Positions 17,271-26,131 of a stretch of DNA of 42,118 nt are shown one piece after another. The notes under the pieces were generated by a model. The model saw nothing but the letters and a program-made list of their open reading frames with translations, ran no database searches and had not been told where the DNA came from. This DNA is from Saprospiraceae bacterium (GTDB taxonomy: Bacteria > Bacteroidota > Bacteroidia > Chitinophagales > Saprospiraceae). Each line of letters begins with the position of its first letter. Positions within the stretch are counted from its first letter, which is position 1. The translations under genes and the position numbers were made by a program. The stretch covers positions 37,259 to 79,376 of the forward strand of contig JANQZX010000095.1 of assembly GCA_030728245.1 (NCBI GenBank), in the 5' to 3' direction.

Positions 17271-17684
17271 ATGGAAAAGATAGACAACTCGCTGGAAATA
17301 CATTCCCAACCCACTCTTTTTTATGACGGTGTATGCAATCTTTGTCATTTTTCAGTACAATGGATTATTAAAAGAGATCAAAAGAAGATTTTCAAGTATG
17401 AAAATTTACAATCTGAAGCGGGGCAAAATATCCTTAAGCAGATAGCCCCCTCGATACTATCTTCAGACAGTGTGATATTATTAATGGATGGACAAATTTT
17501 CTTATATTCTGATGCTTCTTTAGCTGTTCTAAAGAAGTTAGGAGGTATTTATACCTTTCTTGGCAACGTAGGATTTTTATTTCCTCTCTCTTTTCGAAAT
17601 AGCATCTATCGCTTTATTGCAAGGAAGAGATATAAATGGTTTGGAAAAAAGACTGACTGCATTTTACCTCAAAATGAATATTAG
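17271..17684 (+). CDS. DCC family thiol-disulfide oxidoreductase-like protein (DUF393)
   Basis: 137 residues with the name-giving motif FYDGVCNLC (Cys22, Cys25), a thioredoxin-like CxxC at the start of the domain, then the segments RDQKKIFKYENLQS and YRFIARKRYKWFGKK typical of DUF393. The biochemical role of the family is poorly defined; a thiol redox function is assumed from the CxxC. It lies 9 bp after radA and is the last gene of the plus-strand run. Confidence 0.88.
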   Translation: MEKIDNSLEIHSQPTLFYDGVCNLCHFSVQWIIKRDQKKIFKYENLQSEAGQNILKQIAPSILSSDSVILLMDGQIFLYSDASLAVLKKLGGIYTFLGNVGFLFPLSFRNSIYRFIARKRYKWFGKKTDCILPQNEY

Positions 17685-17741
17685 TGTAGCAGCCAAAAAA
17701 TGATAAAACACGATACCAAAGATAAGTATCGGACATGGAAA

Positions 17742-17767
17742 AGGCTGCCCAAGAAAATGGACAGCCT
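17742..17767 (-). terminator. terminator hairpin ending the susCD operon
   Basis: AGGCTG (17742-17747) pairs with CAGCCT (17762-17767), with CC/GG continuing inside after one mismatch. On the minus strand it is followed by TTTTCC. It lies 21 bp past the stop of the last operon gene, and may also serve the plus-strand DUF393 gene. Confidence 0.6.
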
Positions 17768-17788
17768 CTATTTATCTATAAAGAATGT

Positions 17789-19126
17789 TTAATACAAAAA
17801 TGGTTTTCCGTTAGCAAGAACTTCCTGCGTTTTCTCATCAAAAGTCACACGAGCTCCTGTTCTATAGGCAGCCGTTGACATGATGGTTGCAATAGAATGT
17901 TGGTAACCTGCTTCAATAGGTGCATTTGGTTGCTTTCTGGAACGAACACATTCCATCCAGTTTTTAATATGATTGAAAGTGAGTGAATCACCGCCTGTGT
18001 TGGCAGCAGTTTCCACTTTATCGCCATCCAGTTTAAAATTCTGCAGCAAATTAGCTTTCATGCCCATTGCTTTCGCCTCTCTTTCTCCCATACCACCCTC
18101 AGAAGAAATCTCATTGGTATCGAGGTTAATCATACCACCGTTTGAGTAGTACAATTCTTTAGTACCACCCGCACCGTTTGAGAAACGGCTGGTGAATTGA
18201 ACCTGGAAACCTGATGTAAGATCGTCAGCAGGACCGTAATCGAAGACAACGGTTAAGGTATCTGCATTGGTTCTGCCGTCTTTCCACTGATAAATGCCAC
18301 CATTTGCGACGGCACTTCTTGGGTGAGCTAATCCACTGAACCAGTGAACAGTATCGATCTGGTGACTCATCCATTGGCCGGGAATACCTGAGGAGTATGG
18401 CCAGAATAAGCGATATTCCAAATATTTCCTTGGGTCGAAAGCCTCAAAAGGTCTGTTCAATAAATAACGTTTCCAATCAATATCCTCCTCTTTCAGTTGA
18501 GAAACCAATTCTGGTCTTCTCCAACGACCGGGTTGATTAACATTCCACATTAATTCAACCATAACGATAGGGCCGAATTTACCACTCTTGATAAAATCAG
18601 CGGCTGCATGATAATTCTGGCCGCTTCTTCGTTGAGAACCAATTTGTACAATTTTACCGGATTCTTTCACTGCTTTAAGCACGGCTCTGTTATCGGCCAT
18701 CGTTTCAGCCAGTGGTTTTTCAGCATAAATATCGCATCCCGCCTTCACTGCTTCGATGGTATGGAGAGCATGTTGAAAATCGGCGGTACTCATAAAAACG
18801 GCATCTACATTTTTAGATGCGTAGAGTTCGTCATTATTGCGATACATGGTAACATTTGAGCCTAAAGCTTTATCAATAAAAGCTTTACCATCTTCCCTTC
18901 TTTTTTTCCAGATATCAGAAACACCCACCATTTCAAAATTCATAGGTCCCATTAATTCTTTAAATGGAGGAACGTGAGAACTTTTAAAACGATCTGAAAA
19001 TCCAACACAAGCCACGCGCACTCTGTCATTGGCACCGATGATACGTGCATAACTAGAAGCAGAGAAGCCAATGGCGGCACCAGCTAAGACTGATTTTTTA
19101 ATAAAATCTCTTCTGTTTGTTTTCAT
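17789..19126 (-). CDS. Tat-exported Gfo/Idh/MocA family oxidoreductase
   Basis: 445 residues. The N-terminus is a twin-arginine signal (TNRRDFIKKS, then a hydrophobic AGAAIGFSASSYA stretch), so the folded, cofactor-loaded enzyme goes to the periplasm. The Rossmann domain follows (RVRVACVGFSDR), with the EKP motif (YAEKPLAE) that contributes the catalytic Lys. Family members oxidise or reduce sugar carbons with tightly bound NAD(P). It is the last gene of the five-gene minus arm, 20 bp after the double DUF1080 protein. The inferred role is making or reducing 3-keto-glycosides that the DUF1080 enzymes cleave. Confidence 0.92.
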   Translation of the reverse strand: MKTNRRDFIKKSVLAGAAIGFSASSYARIIGANDRVRVACVGFSDRFKSSHVPPFKELMGPMNFEMVGVSDIWKKRREDGKAFIDKALGSNVTMYRNNDELYASKNVDAVFMSTADFQHALHTIEAVKAGCDIYAEKPLAETMADNRAVLKAVKESGKIVQIGSQRRSGQNYHAAADFIKSGKFGPIVMVELMWNVNQPGRWRRPELVSQLKEEDIDWKRYLLNRPFEAFDPRKYLEYRLFWPYSSGIPGQWMSHQIDTVHWFSGLAHPRSAVANGGIYQWKDGRTNADTLTVVFDYGPADDLTSGFQVQFTSRFSNGAGGTKELYYSNGGMINLDTNEISSEGGMGEREAKAMGMKANLLQNFKLDGDKVETAANTGGDSLTFNHIKNWMECVRSRKQPNAPIEAGYQHSIATIMSTAAYRTGARVTFDEKTQEVLANGKPFLY

Positions 19127-19146
19127 TGCTATTGATTTAAACTTTA

Positions 19147-20538
19147 TTAGTTTATTTTCCTAATCTTAATGTTTTTAAAGGAAACATTATCTCCATGATC
19201 CTGGATAAGGATATGACCAGCATCTGCGGCACCAAAGCCAGGATATTTAACATATTTGCTACGGGCAACCAATGCTTTATATATGGGAGATTTTCTTTCA
19301 TATTCTACTACCTTATAGCCGTTTAGCCAATGTTGGACCTTATTATCGGGATACACGATCACTCTACCTGTGTTCCAATCTCCAATTTTCTTTTGAAATC
19401 TTGGCTCCACCTTAATAGAAGGGATCAAATCGTACAGACTTCCCAGGGTTCTGTTTCCAACCACACCTTCTTTAGCATCCGGATGTTTTGCATCATCCAG
19501 AATTTGAAATTCAAGACCTACGCCAGATTTTCCGTTGGAATCATAAGATTCGTCTACAAAATATTTGATACCTGAATTAGCACCTTCCGTCAACTTAAAA
19601 TCGAATACCAGTTCAAAAGCACTGTATTTATCCTTTGTAACGATATCATTTCCTGTTTCAGATCCGTCTGAACCACCCACCATCAGGATTCCATCCTGAA
19701 TTTTCCATCTTACTGAAGGCGTTTTATCTGAATGCACATTTCTCCATCCAGTCATATCAGTACCATTGAAGAGAGAGACAAAACCTTGGAATTTCTCTTG
19801 TTCAGACAACTTATTAGTTAATAAATTGACCACAGGTGTTTGATCAAAAGGCATAGCCTTTAAATTTTTGGTATTAATCTTGATATTTCTCCAACGTATT
19901 TCCTTACCTGGAACAGCATCTTTGCCAATAGCGTGCACTTGAAAAGCTATCAAACCAGAAAGCGTTAGATCATCAATTAAAGCAGAAACAGGCACATCAT
20001 TTACCCAAGTACGAATTACAGGCCCGATGGCTTCGATACGATATTTATTCCATGCTTCCTTTTTAAAAGCTGTTTTTGCTGGAGGATTAATGTTTGGAAT
20101 ATACAGCCAATCACGCCTTGCCTCGTCATAAATACCACCAGACCAGGCTCTATCGGACGGATCAATTTCCATTTGGTACCCATGAACTCTGCCATTTTTA
20201 ACTTCGGGCAAAGAGAGGCTTCTGAATTGAATACCTGAATTCATGGAATTATCTACTTTCAGTTCCACTTCGAGAATAAAATCGCCATAATCTTTCACAG
20301 TAGCCAGAAATGAATTAGGTGTATTTGGCACGGTGGTCCCTACGATAGCACCGTCTTCCACCCGGTATTTGGCTTCGCCATTCAGTTGTTTAAATCCGGT
20401 AAGATCTTTACCATTAAACAATAGTTCCCAACCATCTTTTTTTTCCTGACTTGTCAGTACATTAAGCTGTGCCTGTAAGTTAATCTGGGAAACAGAAACA
20501 AGGAGCAGACAGAGGAATTTTCCAAAATGTAAGTTCAT
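19147..20538 (-). CDS. secreted protein with two DUF1080 (3-keto-disaccharide hydrolase) domains
   Basis: 463 residues: signal peptide (about 1-24), DUF1080 domain 1 (about 36-230, opening WELLFNGKDLTGF) and domain 2 (about 253-463, opening FVSLFNGTDMTGW). Both keep family hallmarks: a concanavalin-like beta sandwich with NSGI[QK] (NSGIQFR, NSGIKYF) and an ELQ/EFQ-type strand (GYQMEID, GLEFQILDD). DUF1080 proteins hydrolyse glycosides oxidised at C3. The tandem could act on two linkages, or one copy may bind carbohydrate. It lies 30 bp from the upstream single-domain DUF1080 gene. Confidence 0.9.
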   Translation of the reverse strand: MNLHFGKFLCLLLVSVSQINLQAQLNVLTSQEKKDGWELLFNGKDLTGFKQLNGEAKYRVEDGAIVGTTVPNTPNSFLATVKDYGDFILEVELKVDNSMNSGIQFRSLSLPEVKNGRVHGYQMEIDPSDRAWSGGIYDEARRDWLYIPNINPPAKTAFKKEAWNKYRIEAIGPVIRTWVNDVPVSALIDDLTLSGLIAFQVHAIGKDAVPGKEIRWRNIKINTKNLKAMPFDQTPVVNLLTNKLSEQEKFQGFVSLFNGTDMTGWRNVHSDKTPSVRWKIQDGILMVGGSDGSETGNDIVTKDKYSAFELVFDFKLTEGANSGIKYFVDESYDSNGKSGVGLEFQILDDAKHPDAKEGVVGNRTLGSLYDLIPSIKVEPRFQKKIGDWNTGRVIVYPDNKVQHWLNGYKVVEYERKSPIYKALVARSKYVKYPGFGAADAGHILIQDHGDNVSFKNIKIRKIN

Positions 20539-20568
20539 TTGATAATTATGTTAGAATGTTAAAAAGGG

Positions 20569-21171
20569 TTAAATATCTTGAATCAGGATATTCCTGAATT
20601 GAATTGCCATTTCATTTTTTGGATGCAATTGAAGGCCTATTTGTCCTTCAATAGGAATGGTATCGGATAGATACTGAAGCACTTCGATGCCATTGAGCCA
20701 AACGGTAAAATTTTTCCCTTCACATTTAACCCTCATGGTATTCCAGTCATTGGGTTTAAGTATTTCGGGAATATTAGTAGCGGTCACGGGGTAACCCTTC
20801 CCGGGCATATAAGGAGAACCTGTTTTATCCATTTTCAAGGAACCCGAAATACCTATTTGAATTTGATTAGCTTCAGATTTTAAAAATACGCCGGAATCTA
20901 CCACGCCATCACCCATCTTAAAATCAGTTTGAAAAATAAAATCTTTGAAAATTCTTTCAGTCCAAAGAATACTACCCTTTCTTTCCGGGCTACTTTTAAC
21001 ATCTAAAACACCGTCCACCACTTGCCAGCTATCTTTTTCAGCGGAGGCAATCCAGCCCTTTAAATTTTTACCATTAAATAGTTTTTTAAAAGACGGTTCT
21101 TTAGTTTGCGCTAAGGCTTCCAAAGAAAAGAGGGTTAAAAAAGACAAGAAGAGGAAAGGTGAAAATCTCAT
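20569..21171 (-). CDS. secreted single-domain DUF1080 protein
   Basis: About 200 residues from MRFSPFLFLSFLTLFSLEAL, a clear Sec signal peptide, followed by one DUF1080 domain (FKKLFNGKNLKGWIAS, then DSGVFLK and IQIGISGSLKMD). The frame continues upstream to 21276, inside the susD 3' end, but those residues are not signal-like and include the attenuator hairpin, so I start at 21171 (21183 is possible). As a family member it should act on 3-keto-glycosides in the periplasm or at the surface. It is the third gene of the operon, after a terminator-like hairpin. Confidence 0.87.
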   Translation of the reverse strand: MRFSPFLFLSFLTLFSLEALAQTKEPSFKKLFNGKNLKGWIASAEKDSWQVVDGVLDVKSSPERKGSILWTERIFKDFIFQTDFKMGDGVVDSGVFLKSEANQIQIGISGSLKMDKTGSPYMPGKGYPVTATNIPEILKPNDWNTMRVKCEGKNFTVWLNGIEVLQYLSDTIPIEGQIGLQLHPKNEMAIQFRNILIQDI

Positions 21172-21187
21172 GTTATTCAGCATTTTA

Positions 21188-21225
21188 ATAAAAAAACAAT
21201 AGGGGTGACTTATAAAGCCACCCCT
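21188..21225 (-). terminator. terminator or attenuator between susD and the DUF1080 genes
   Basis: On the minus strand AGGGGTG, a G-T wobble and CTT pair across a 3-base loop with AAG and CACCCCT (21201-21225), an 11-bp stem followed by ATTGTTTTTTTATT. It has all the marks of an intrinsic terminator, yet same-strand genes follow 17 bp later. It probably lowers downstream expression relative to susCD. Confidence 0.75.
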
Positions 21226-21241
21226 AATATAAGAAAAAAAA

Positions 21242-22915
21242 TTAATAACCAGGATTCTGAGCAAACGCAGAAGCATTTCCTGTAACTCTATCTATTTGAA
21301 CTTGCGGAATAGGTCTTAATACATGAAAAGGCTTAATGTTAGGGGCTCCCTGGGGGTTATATTTTTGTACCCTCTCCACGAGAATTCCCCAACGTTTAAG
21401 ATCCAACCAACGCATTTGCTCACCAATTAATTCTCTCTCTCTTTCCTCAATGATTAATTCAAGATTCATCTGATCAGAAGTAATTTCCATGGCCGCTTGT
21501 TTTCCAGGGAATGCGGCGCGACGGCGAACTACGTTGATGGTAGCAACCGCTCCATCTTTATTACCTGTCAGTAACTGAGCCTCTGCTAACATAAGGTAAG
21601 TATCGGCAAGACGGAAGGCAATATAATCTCTGCCTCCTTGGAACTGTGTTCTATCAATTCTTCCACCATCTATGTGTTTTGCGACAGATGGAAAAAGACG
21701 CTCATCATATCTGGAGGGCACCAACACCTGGTATTTTTTTGCAGCCCTTTCTGCCATTGGCATTTCATAGCCTGGTAAAAAGATACAAGTATCACCCGCT
21801 GCATAAGTCACTTTAGATTTAGAATTATCAAAACTAGTATTATACGTTCCAGGTTTGTTTGAAAAATAAACATCTTTGAAAGTTTTCTTATAACGGCTAT
21901 CATTAACTCTATCCTTAAATATAACATCAATGGTATATTTAGTCGGCATAAAACGCTTAAATGGTCTGCCGTTAGCAACGTCACGCTGCATACCAGGTTG
22001 AACATCATATTCCATCAAAAAGAATACATGGGCGTTATTTCCACCTCCATTGGTCAATGGATCCCGGGTATATTGAACAGACCAGATAACCTCATCATTA
22101 ATTTCATTTCCCTGTTGGTGTACGAGACCAAAATCTGGCAATAACTTTAGTCCATAGTTATTGATGACATTTTGAAACAAAGGAATAGCTTTGGCTAAAT
22201 CATCATTGGCCTTTGCCTCTGAGGTACTTTTGGTCAAATAAACTTTTCCGAGTAAATGTTCTGCGGCAGGCCGGGTAGCTTTACCGTACAGCGTAGCTTT
22301 GGCTTTTGCCTCAAGATCAGGTATTGCTTCAGTAAGATCTTTGATAATAGCCGCATATTGCGCCTGAACCGTTGAACGGGTAACCTCCTTTGTTGGTGCT
22401 ACCGTTTCCTTTAATCTCAAATCTACTCCACCAAATAATTGGGTCAGGATAAAATAATTATGGGCACGAATGAATTTGGCTTCAGCAACTCTTTGCTTTA
22501 AGGTAGCCTCTGGCATTCCAGTAACATTTACACTCCTGTCAATAACTGCATTACAAGTATTTATCCCTCGGTAAAATTCATCCCACAGTTCTTGAACATG
22601 TCCATTCCTGGAATCAAATTGGCTATTATAGGTATTCATAAACTTCCAGCTACCATCAGCGCCATTGGTATGGGTATCGGTACCAAAAATGGTAAAATTA
22701 TTACCTCTCTCCGTTCCATACCAAGCCCTGATAGAAGAATAAGCCGCATTCACCCCATCATTTACACCCGCTGGTGTATTCAAATAATCATTTCCGATGG
22801 CTGAAATTACGTCCTCTTGCAGCAAATCGCCACAAGATGGAGCTGAGAGTAGGAAAAAAAGGAACACTCCTACTGAAATCTTATTATTTATGTGCATTGT
22901 TTTCATAATATTCAT
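21242..22915 (-). CDS. SusD/RagB family outer-membrane glycan-binding lipoprotein
   Basis: 557 residues. A lipoprotein signal ends with lipobox LSAPSC followed by GDLLQEDV; the start may be at any of three close Met codons (the first is used). The SusD-like TPR fold is shown by RAHNYFILTQLFGGV, by ADTYLMLAEAQLLTG and by the C-terminal block from about residue 480 (ELIIEERERELIGE, MRWLDLKRWG). SusD proteins lie on the cell surface as the lid of the SusC channel and capture oligosaccharides. The gene follows susC by 14 bp. Confidence 0.95.
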   Translation of the reverse strand: MNIMKTMHINNKISVGVFLFFLLSAPSCGDLLQEDVISAIGNDYLNTPAGVNDGVNAAYSSIRAWYGTERGNNFTIFGTDTHTNGADGSWKFMNTYNSQFDSRNGHVQELWDEFYRGINTCNAVIDRSVNVTGMPEATLKQRVAEAKFIRAHNYFILTQLFGGVDLRLKETVAPTKEVTRSTVQAQYAAIIKDLTEAIPDLEAKAKATLYGKATRPAAEHLLGKVYLTKSTSEAKANDDLAKAIPLFQNVINNYGLKLLPDFGLVHQQGNEINDEVIWSVQYTRDPLTNGGGNNAHVFFLMEYDVQPGMQRDVANGRPFKRFMPTKYTIDVIFKDRVNDSRYKKTFKDVYFSNKPGTYNTSFDNSKSKVTYAAGDTCIFLPGYEMPMAERAAKKYQVLVPSRYDERLFPSVAKHIDGGRIDRTQFQGGRDYIAFRLADTYLMLAEAQLLTGNKDGAVATINVVRRRAAFPGKQAAMEITSDQMNLELIIEERERELIGEQMRWLDLKRWGILVERVQKYNPQGAPNIKPFHVLRPIPQVQIDRVTGNASAFAQNPGY

Positions 22916-22929
22916 TAAGAAATTTAAAA

Positions 22930-25900
22930 TTAGAACTTGGCATTCAGGCCAATGGTGATGGTACGGATAGCGGGGCTAACGGAACCAGATACTTCTCCAC
23001 CTCCAACACCTTGCTCTCCATCGGCCCAGGTTTCAGGATCCACACCTTGATATTTAGTAATGTATTGGGAAAATATGAAGGGTTGCTGAATACTGGAGAA
23101 AAAACGAAGACTTTCCATTTTTAATTTAGCAACCAATTTTTTTGGCAAGTTGTATCCAATATTAATGTTTCTCACTTTTATGAAAGATCCATCAAAATAG
23201 GCCAGTGAACGGTCATATTTTGGAAATTCCTGAGTTACTACAGGTTGTGGGAACGCATTGGTTGGATTACTTGGTGTCCAATAGTCAACGGCTATGTTGT
23301 TGTAGCGTCCCGCGAGTTTATTCTGATCCAAATGATAACGACTACGAATCATTTGACCAATCCTTGCGAAAATGAAGAAGGAGAAATCAATACCTTTGTA
23401 AGAAAAGCGATTGGTTAAACCGGCAGCAAAATCGGGAACGGCAGATCCAAGAATCTGGCGATCACTGGCGTTTATCTTACCATCTCCATTAATATCTTCC
23501 ACTTTTATCTGTCCTACTTTGTCCCCAAAGACTTTAGCCTGATCGGCCTCATTTGATTGCCAGATTCCTAATTTCTTATAATCAAAAAATACAGTCAATG
23601 GTTTGCCAATAAAGCGGCCTGCAGCGATATCATCTACTTTACCGTTAGCCAATTCTAAAATGGCCTCTTTATTTTTATTGAAAATCAAATCTGTTTCCCA
23701 GGTAAAGCCACCTTTATCTACGTTTACAGTAGATAGCGTCAATTCAACCCCCTTGTTTTGTGTCGAACCAACATTTGTTGTGAAACCACCAAAACCAGTG
23801 GAAGTGGGAAGAGGCTGTGGAGCTAATAAATCTGTAGTTACCGTATTATAGTATTCTGCAGAACCATTAATTCTTCCTGAGAAAAAGCTAAAATCAAGAC
23901 CAAGATTTGCTGTAGTTGAAGTTTCCCAACGAAGATCCGGATTACCTATGGTGTTTGGTCTATAACCGAATCCCGCTGTATTATCATACGCATAAGAAGT
24001 TCTTCCCAGCAATGCCTGGGTTTGATATGGATTAATGGCTTGATTACCAATAGCCCCATAACTTGCTCTTAATTTTAATGTTTCAAGAAATCCTAGATTC
24101 TCCATAAAAGATTCTCTGGCGATATTCCAACCTACTGCAACAGAGGGGAAAATACCATATCGATTATTTGTTCCAAATCGGGAAGAACCATCAGCACGAA
24201 CCGTAGCAGTCAACAGATACTTCTCTCTGAAATCGTAATTGATTCTACCCATGTAGGAAAGTAAAGCCCATTCAGAAAGATTAGTAGAGGCGCCTGTAAT
24301 CAAGCTGGCGGAACCCAAGGAATGATATAATTGCGCTTCGGCAGGGATACCAGAAACGCTAATGCGTGCAAACTCTTCTCTGTCTTTTTGAAAGGATTGT
24401 AATGCTGTGAAATTAAAATTATGAGAACTTCCAAATTTCTTATCATAAGTGAGGATATTTTCCAAGGTATAATTGAAAGTAAAACGGTCTTCAACACTAC
24501 CTGTAGCTACACCACCTCTTTGACTATTTGTAAAAGCACCGGTAAACCGTCCATTTCTTGTAACGGTAAAATCAGGTCCAAAATTCACTCTGTACCTTAA
24601 ACCCTTTGCAATTTGCCATTCGCCGTAAATACTATTAAATATACGATATCTTTTACCAAGATCTTCCTGAGCTCCATCCACGATTTCAGCAAATGGATTG
24701 GTTCTAAGGCCGTCTGAAGTTGGAAGAAATATAAGATTACCTTCATCGTCATAAGGTTTACCTAAAGGATTCTCGGCTAAAGCGCCACCAAGTGGATTAT
24801 AATTTTCTCCATTTCTGGCACTGCTAACAAAGAGCGTAGATAATCCTACTTTAAGACTCTTATTTATTTGATGATCAAGATTAACCCTGAAGGTGTAGCG
24901 TGTGAAATCTTGTTTCTTAACAACACCTATATCCTGGAAAAAGTTACCAGTAACATTAAAAGTAGTTTTTTCAGAACCTCCAGAAATACCTAGCTGATGA
25001 GACTGAATCATACCATCTTGCAACATACCATTCACATAATCAGTACTTCTGCCCAATTTAATGCTTTCCATTTCTATCGGCTCGAAAATCTTAGCATCAT
25101 CAGCCTCTGTTCCTTGACCAAGTGGATATTGTCCAATGGCTCTTCTTGATTCCCTTTTGAACTCAGCAAAACCAGGACCATCAAAAACTTTAATATTACC
25201 CAGACTTTGATTCGTACCCACGTAGGAGTCAAAAGACACTACTGTTTTTCCAGCAGCACCTCTTCTTGTAGAAATAATGACCACACCATTTGCACCCCTT
25301 GCACCGTAAATAGCTGTAGCTGAAGCATCTTTAAGAATTTCCATAGATAGAATGTCCTGTGGATTGATGTCATCAATACCTCCTGATAAAGGAATTCCAT
25401 CAACTACATAAAGCGGGTTATTCGTAGCATTAAAAGAACGACGGCCTCTAATACGAATCTGTGGACCGGCACCCGGCTTACTACCTGCCTGAACCACGTC
25501 AACACCAGCCGCTCTACCTTGTAATGCCTGACGGGCATTCGTTACGGGGAGTGACATAATATCTTCCGCACTCACCGATGAAATGGCACCTGCCAACTGG
25601 CTTTTCTTTTGAGTACCATAACCAACGACGACGACCTCAGAAAGATTTTGTACGTCTTCCTCCAAGGTAACATTCACTTGAGTTTGTGTACCCGCTGTAA
25701 TTTCCTGAGAAATAAATCCAACATAACTGAAAACCAGGATATCATTCCCACTTCCCACTGTAATTGAATATGCTCCATTCTCATCTGTAACGGTACCAAC
25801 GGTAGTACCTTTTAAACTGACAGTAACCCCAATTAAACCTTCTTTTTTTGCATCAGAAACGGTACCATTAATGGTTCGTGATTGAGCCAAAAGCATTTGA

Positions 25901-25950
25901 AAAGGAAGTAATGTTAGTAAAAAACCCAATAAAAGATAGTGTTTTTTCAT
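22930..25950 (-). CDS. SusC/RagA family TonB-dependent outer-membrane transporter
   Basis: 1006 residues. Order: signal peptide (1-22), a CarboxypepD-regulatory-like N-terminal domain (about 25-105, with VSLKGTTVGTVTDENGAYSI), the conserved VVVVGYGTQKK TonB-box-like segment, a plug domain (about 120-225, SusC hallmarks GVDVVQAGSKPGAGPQIRIR and NPLYVVDGIPL), and a 22-stranded barrel ending in an aromatic residue (GLNAKF). It imports an oligosaccharide using TonB energy together with SusD. It is the first gene of a five-gene minus-strand operon whose promoter region holds a LacI-type operator. Confidence 0.97.
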   Translation of the reverse strand: MKKHYLLLGFLLTLLPFQMLLAQSRTINGTVSDAKKEGLIGVTVSLKGTTVGTVTDENGAYSITVGSGNDILVFSYVGFISQEITAGTQTQVNVTLEEDVQNLSEVVVVGYGTQKKSQLAGAISSVSAEDIMSLPVTNARQALQGRAAGVDVVQAGSKPGAGPQIRIRGRRSFNATNNPLYVVDGIPLSGGIDDINPQDILSMEILKDASATAIYGARGANGVVIISTRRGAAGKTVVSFDSYVGTNQSLGNIKVFDGPGFAEFKRESRRAIGQYPLGQGTEADDAKIFEPIEMESIKLGRSTDYVNGMLQDGMIQSHQLGISGGSEKTTFNVTGNFFQDIGVVKKQDFTRYTFRVNLDHQINKSLKVGLSTLFVSSARNGENYNPLGGALAENPLGKPYDDEGNLIFLPTSDGLRTNPFAEIVDGAQEDLGKRYRIFNSIYGEWQIAKGLRYRVNFGPDFTVTRNGRFTGAFTNSQRGGVATGSVEDRFTFNYTLENILTYDKKFGSSHNFNFTALQSFQKDREEFARISVSGIPAEAQLYHSLGSASLITGASTNLSEWALLSYMGRINYDFREKYLLTATVRADGSSRFGTNNRYGIFPSVAVGWNIARESFMENLGFLETLKLRASYGAIGNQAINPYQTQALLGRTSYAYDNTAGFGYRPNTIGNPDLRWETSTTANLGLDFSFFSGRINGSAEYYNTVTTDLLAPQPLPTSTGFGGFTTNVGSTQNKGVELTLSTVNVDKGGFTWETDLIFNKNKEAILELANGKVDDIAAGRFIGKPLTVFFDYKKLGIWQSNEADQAKVFGDKVGQIKVEDINGDGKINASDRQILGSAVPDFAAGLTNRFSYKGIDFSFFIFARIGQMIRSRYHLDQNKLAGRYNNIAVDYWTPSNPTNAFPQPVVTQEFPKYDRSLAYFDGSFIKVRNINIGYNLPKKLVAKLKMESLRFFSSIQQPFIFSQYITKYQGVDPETWADGEQGVGGGEVSGSVSPAIRTITIGLNAKF

Positions 25951-26022
25951 AATTGTACATTTTAATTTGCTACAAATTAGAATAATTAATATTAACTATT
26001 GCTTTTTAGCTGTATTAAATTT

Positions 26023-26038
26023 ACGAAAACGTTTGCGT
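26023..26038. promoter_or_regulatory. candidate LacI-family operator between divergent susC and uxaC arms
   Basis: ACGAAAACGTTTGCGT is a 16-bp inverted repeat around a central CG with a single symmetric mismatch (A/C against G/T). The AAACGTTT core is the hallmark of LacI/PurR/CcpA-type sites. It is 73 bp from susC and 94 bp from uxaC, well placed to control both arms. No regulator gene is in the window. Confidence 0.6.
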
Positions 26039-26054
26039 TCAAAAAAATGAAAGG

Positions 26055-26091
26055 TTTTGATGGTTTATCCAAATTATACGCTTATCTTTTG
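26055..26091 (+). promoter_or_regulatory. weak candidate promoter of the uxaC arm
   Basis: TTTTG at 26055-26059 and TATCTTTTG at 26083-26091, 23 bp apart. Both elements are off the Bacteroidota consensus by one position in spacing, so this is tentative. Confidence 0.3.
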
Positions 26092-26131
26092 ATTTATATT
26101 CACAAATTAGTCCTTTAACTAACTTTTTTTT

